10,661 bases of DNA from Desulfobacteraceae bacterium (GTDB taxonomy: Bacteria > Desulfobacterota > DSM-4660 > Desulfatiglandales > Desulfatiglandaceae). The notes beneath the pieces were generated by a model that made no database searches, had not been told where the DNA came from, and saw nothing but the letters and a program-made list of their open reading frames with translations. The stretch spans positions 1-10,661 of the forward strand of contig JAUUVE010000045.1 of NCBI GenBank assembly GCA_030589715.1. Reading direction: 5' to 3'. Positions 7,978-10,661 of the stretch are shown one piece after another. Each line of letters opens with the position of its first letter. Position 1 is the stretch's first letter. A program made the position numbers and the translations under genes.

Positions 7978-7982
7978 TGGAC

Positions 7983-8051
7983 GTTCACAGGTTCAGAGTT
8001 CACCCAGTTAAATTTCCCGAAGGGAACCCTTGAACTTCTAAACCCCTGAAC
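7983..8051. repeat. Nested imperfect inverted repeat between convergent genes
   Basis: Outer arms 7983-8001 and 8032-8051 are reverse-complementary at 16 of 20 positions with one single-base gap. Each arm is built from GTTCA/GTTC units. At the centre is a perfect five-base stem, TTCCC-GAA-GGGAA (8014-8026). The element sits between the 3' ends of gspB (plus) and the EF-G gene (minus). It could fold in transcripts from either side and might protect 3' ends or stop transcription in both directions. There is no U-run of the kind expected for a classic intrinsic terminator. It may instead be a dispersed palindromic repeat. Confidence 0.45.
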
Positions 8052-8092
8052 GGTTACAGCGCTAATACCATCAACCCCCGATCCATGTAAAA
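8034..8092 (+). repeat. Right copy of the short dispersed repeat
   Basis: Second copy of the element seen before priA. The gap-free core 8059-8092 matches 294-327 at 28 of 34 bases, and the left part 8034-8044 matches 264-274 at 10 of 11. It overlaps the right arm of the inverted repeat and ends 20 bases before the EF-G stop codon, so it lies downstream of both flanking genes. Confidence 0.5.
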
Positions 8093-8111
8093 GCATACTT
8101 GGACGGTAAGA

Positions 8112-10145
8112 TCATACCCTGTCATAATGGCTGAATTGCATGGTGAAGGTCCCACGGCCCTGGGATACCGATCTTAGGGAGGTGGAATAGCCGAACATCT
8201 TGGAGAGGGGGATACGGGCCGTCAGGACGGTGACCGGACCCTTGGCTGCGATCTGCTCGATCTTACCCTGCCTGGTATTTATGTCGCTGACTACCTCACC
8301 TGTAAATTCTTCCGGAACCAGAATTTCGGCCTTCATGATCGGCTCGAGGAGGAGTGGTCCGGCCTTCTGACAGGCATTCTTAAAGGCCATGGTTGTGGCC
8401 ACCTTGAATGCCATTTCGTCGGAAAATGTCTCTTTTATCCGGACATCCAGAAGGCTTGTTTGCACATCAATAACCGGATAGCCCATAAGGACGCCACTGG
8501 TCTCCGCCTCCGAGATCCCTTGTCTGATTGCCGCCAGAAATTCTTCCGTGAGTTCAGGGCTCTCGCATCTATCGGCAAAACTATTTCCTGTACCCCTTGG
8601 CATGGGTGAGACCTCCAACTTCACGCCGGCAAAATGCTGTTGCCCCGCAATTTCCCGCTGGAAGACCTCCTCCTGGTCTGCAGCGCTTGTCACCGTTTCT
8701 CTGTATACGACCTGCGGTTTTCCATGATTGGTTTCCACGGAGAAGTCGCGTTTGAGCCGGCCGATTATGATCTCCAGATGTAATTCACCCATACCGGAAA
8801 TGACGGTTTGTGCTGTTTCCTCATCGATTTTAAACCTGAACGTTGGATCCTCATCTGTCAGTTTGCTCAGGGCATCCAGTAGTCTGTCATGATCCTGCAC
8901 CTTTTTGGGCTCCACGGCCACGGTGATGACAGGTTCGTTAAATTGCATGGGCTCAAGCAAGATAGGGCTTTCTTCAGAGCATAGGGTATCACCGGTGGTG
9001 GTCAGCTTAAGACCCATTGCCGCCACAATATCCCCTGCGGAAGCCTGCCCTATACGCTTTCTCTTGTTAGAATGCATCTTGAGGAGTCGGGCCAGCTTTT
9101 CTTTGGCCTTTTTCACCGGGTTGTAAATGAGCTCCGATGTCTTAACAGTGCCTGAATAGACCCGGATATATGTCATTTTTCTCCCCTGATCCATGATTAC
9201 CTTGAAGGCCAGGGCAGAAAATGGTCCATTAGCGTTTGCAGGACGGGACTCCTTTTTCCCGGATGAGGGTATAACGCCAACAATCGGTGGAATGTCTACT
9301 GGTGAGGGAAGGTAATCAACAATCCCGTTCATTAAGGGTTGTATGCCCTTATTTCTTAAGGCCGAACCGCAGAAGATTGGGACCAGGTCCAGCTTCATGG
9401 TCGCTTCCCGGATGGCCTTATTCAGTTCTTGGATCTCGATCTCTTCTTCTGCGAGATATTTTTCCATTATCTTATCGTCTTGGTCGGCTAGGGTTTCCAG
9501 GAGCAGGTCTCTGTATCGGGAAGCCTCCTCCATTAATTCCGAGGGCATGGGTATTTCGTAGTATTCGGCACCCAGAGTCTCATCCTCCCATAAGATTGCC
9601 TTCATCTTAACAAGGTCAATAACTCCCTTGAAATTATCCTCAACCCCCCAAGGAATTTGGAGCACAAGAGGGAGCGCCCCAAGACGCTCCTTGATCATTT
9701 CAACGGCCCTGGGAAAGTCCGCGCCCACACGATCCATCTTATTTATGAAGGCTATCTTTGGCACCTCATATCTATCTGCCTGGTGCCATACGGTCTCAGA
9801 TTGGGGCTCAACACCCCCCACAGCGCAGAAGACCCCTATTGCTCCATCCAGGACCCGGAGAGACCGTTCCACTTCGATAGTGAAATCCACATGACCAGGG
9901 GTGTCTATTATGTTGATTGCATGTCCCTGCCAATCGCAGGAGGTTACTGCAGAGGTAATAGTGATGCCCCTCTCCTTTTCTTCCAACATCCAGTCCATGG
10001 TGGCCTCGCCGTCATGGACCTCGCCCATTTTGTGAACGCGACCAGAGTAAAAGAGGATACGTTCCGTCACTGTGGTCTTGCCCGCGTCGATATGGGCGAT
10101 AATGCCGATATTCCGTGTTCTTGTCAGTCTCTTGGCAGGAGGCAT
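8112..10145 (-). CDS. fusA: Elongation factor G paralogue (EF-G-like translational GTPase)
   Basis: Ribosome-associated GTPase of 677 residues with the full EF-G layout, slightly shorter than the usual 690-705. The GTPase is intact: AHIDAGKTT (17-25), DTPGHVDF with catalytic His85, NKMD (135-138) and GSA (260-262). Domain III carries GMGELHLE (451-458), and domain IV starts HGKPQVVYRET. The tip of domain IV is unusual. The first loop, normally QSGGRGQYG, reads EIAGQQHFA (498-506). In the second loop, normally YHDVDSSEMAF, the residue aligned with E. coli His583 is Lys571. The gene stands alone, without rpsL, rpsG or tuf. This fits one of the extra EF-G classes (EFG II or the spirochaete/planctomycete/delta types), where translocation and ribosome recycling can be divided between paralogues. 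The subclass was not tested and the symbol is provisional. The ATG at 10145 has only a weak ribosome binding site. Confidence 0.9.
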   Translation of the reverse strand: MPPAKRLTRTRNIGIIAHIDAGKTTVTERILFYSGRVHKMGEVHDGEATMDWMLEEKERGITITSAVTSCDWQGHAINIIDTPGHVDFTIEVERSLRVLDGAIGVFCAVGGVEPQSETVWHQADRYEVPKIAFINKMDRVGADFPRAVEMIKERLGALPLVLQIPWGVEDNFKGVIDLVKMKAILWEDETLGAEYYEIPMPSELMEEASRYRDLLLETLADQDDKIMEKYLAEEEIEIQELNKAIREATMKLDLVPIFCGSALRNKGIQPLMNGIVDYLPSPVDIPPIVGVIPSSGKKESRPANANGPFSALAFKVIMDQGRKMTYIRVYSGTVKTSELIYNPVKKAKEKLARLLKMHSNKRKRIGQASAGDIVAAMGLKLTTTGDTLCSEESPILLEPMQFNEPVITVAVEPKKVQDHDRLLDALSKLTDEDPTFRFKIDEETAQTVISGMGELHLEIIIGRLKRDFSVETNHGKPQVVYRETVTSAADQEEVFQREIAGQQHFAGVKLEVSPMPRGTGNSFADRCESPELTEEFLAAIRQGISEAETSGVLMGYPVIDVQTSLLDVRIKETFSDEMAFKVATTMAFKNACQKAGPLLLEPIMKAEILVPEEFTGEVVSDINTRQGKIEQIAAKGPVTVLTARIPLSKMFGYSTSLRSVSQGRGTFTMQFSHYDRV

Positions 10146-10587
10146 GGTGACTTAACCTATAAAATATGAACGCTATTCCCTGTGAGGCCCTATTCCGAAC
10201 TGTGCTGTTAGATTCAGGGCAGTCCAAGCTTGTAAAGACCATATGCACCGCTCTATTGATCCGGGCGCAAATTTAAGGTATCTTGTCCCGGCTGTCAAGC
10301 CATAATGCCCGGAGGTTATATCTGGATGTTTACCCCGATGTTGCATAAAAATTCACCCGGGTGCACGAAATATGCTGCCATGCAAGTACAAAAATTAACA
10401 TGAGTTAGCCTCAAAAAAGACGTTATAGGGCCAAAAAAGGCTGTATTCTCTCTGGAGTTTCAAAGATTTTAGACGGTTAGCTTGGCCCGACCCTCTTTAC
10501 AACCTGCCATGCGAGACCTGAGAATATATGGAAAGAACAGGTTATTGGGGCTGTTCAGGGCATGGTTGAAGAAACAAAGAGAAGTTA
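10146..10587. other. 442-base spacer upstream of the EF-G gene
   Basis: Holds the minus-strand promoter and leader of the EF-G gene in its left half. To the right there is a short palindrome, CACCCGGGTG near 10354-10365, and AT-rich DNA with no convincing gene. The frame ending at 10585-10587 is open back to a stop at 10478 but lacks recognisable similarity. No RNA gene was recognised. Confidence 0.4.
10270..10298 (-). promoter_or_regulatory. Sigma70-like promoter for the EF-G paralogue
   Basis: On the minus strand a perfect -35 hexamer TTGACA (10293-10298) is followed by a 17-base spacer and TAAATT (10270-10275, four of six matches to the -10 consensus). Transcription would begin near 10262, giving a leader of roughly 115 bases before the EF-G start. 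It is the best promoter-like match I noticed in the intergenic DNA, and its orientation and distance fit the gene. Confidence 0.5.
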
Positions 10588-10661
10588 ATGGAAAAGGATT
10601 ACATAGCCGGAAGAGGGAGGCAAAAGGACAGGGTGCAGGCCAGAGATTTACTCTGTTATTG
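10588..10661 (+). pseudogene. Possible fragment of a REP-associated transposase C-terminal domain (cut by window edge)
   Basis: From the ATG at 10588 the frame stays open to the window edge (24 codons). It includes GRGRQKDRVQARDLLCY, which resembles the segment just before the DnaA-like helix-turn-helix in the C-terminal region of many REP-associated (Y1, TnpA-REP) transposases. In those proteins a similar basic stretch is followed by ARSLLCYWAVRELG. The frame is closed by a TGA at 10567-10569, and I see no catalytic HUH domain upstream. If the resemblance is real, this is a decayed or detached fragment. It could also be a small independent DNA-binding protein. The identification comes from a short stretch and memory of the family, so it is tentative. 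Confidence 0.3.

Noticed and set aside
9657..10169. Plus-strand open frame of 170 codons opposite the EF-G gene
   Set aside because: It lies almost wholly antisense to the well-supported EF-G coding sequence, has no ribosome binding site I can see, and its translation resembles no known protein.
10012..10248. Minus-strand frame that overlaps the start of the EF-G gene
   Set aside because: Its second half reads the EF-G coding DNA in another frame, and its first half is the predicted leader. No family resemblance.

Overview
The window looks like an ordinary chromosomal stretch of a free-living Gram-negative bacterium. A diderm envelope is implied by the GspA/GspB pair of type II secretion accessory proteins and by a secreted TlpA-type thioredoxin. 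A deltaproteobacterial (Desulfobacterota-like) origin is my best guess, from the overall protein character and a solitary divergent EF-G paralogue. The taxonomy is inference and was not tested.

Layout: the window opens with the last 40 codons of an unrecognised plus-strand gene (to 125). A spacer follows that holds a short repeat copy (294-327). Next come priA (replication-restart helicase), a TlpA/ResA-like thioredoxin whose stop overlaps the start of an Amidohydro_2 family hydrolase, an enoyl-CoA hydratase/isomerase family gene with a PaaG-type active site, and then gspA and gspB. All of these read on the plus strand. gspB converges on a minus-strand fusA-type gene (8112-10145). The 134-base convergent spacer carries a nested imperfect inverted repeat and a second copy of the short repeat. 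Upstream of the EF-G gene is a good sigma70-like promoter on the minus strand. The right edge holds the beginning of a small plus-strand frame that resembles the C-terminal domain of REP-associated transposases.

How the genes work together: gspA-gspB is a real functional pair. The inner-membrane ATPase GspA and its partner GspB help pass or assemble the secretin of the type II secretion system through peptidoglycan. No other secretion genes are present. The thioredoxin and hydrolase genes are translationally coupled, and the isomerase and gspA genes are 38 bases apart, so these may be co-transcribed, but I see no common pathway. PriA and EF-G are stand-alone housekeeping or paralogous functions.

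I did not find a clearly new multi-gene system. The most useful observations are: the EF-G paralogue, which keeps a complete GTPase but has both tip loops of domain IV rewritten; the roughly 60-base dispersed repeat, whose left copy supplies the apparent GTG start of priA and so argues against that start; the nested palindrome between the convergent genes; and the possible transposase fragment at the right edge.
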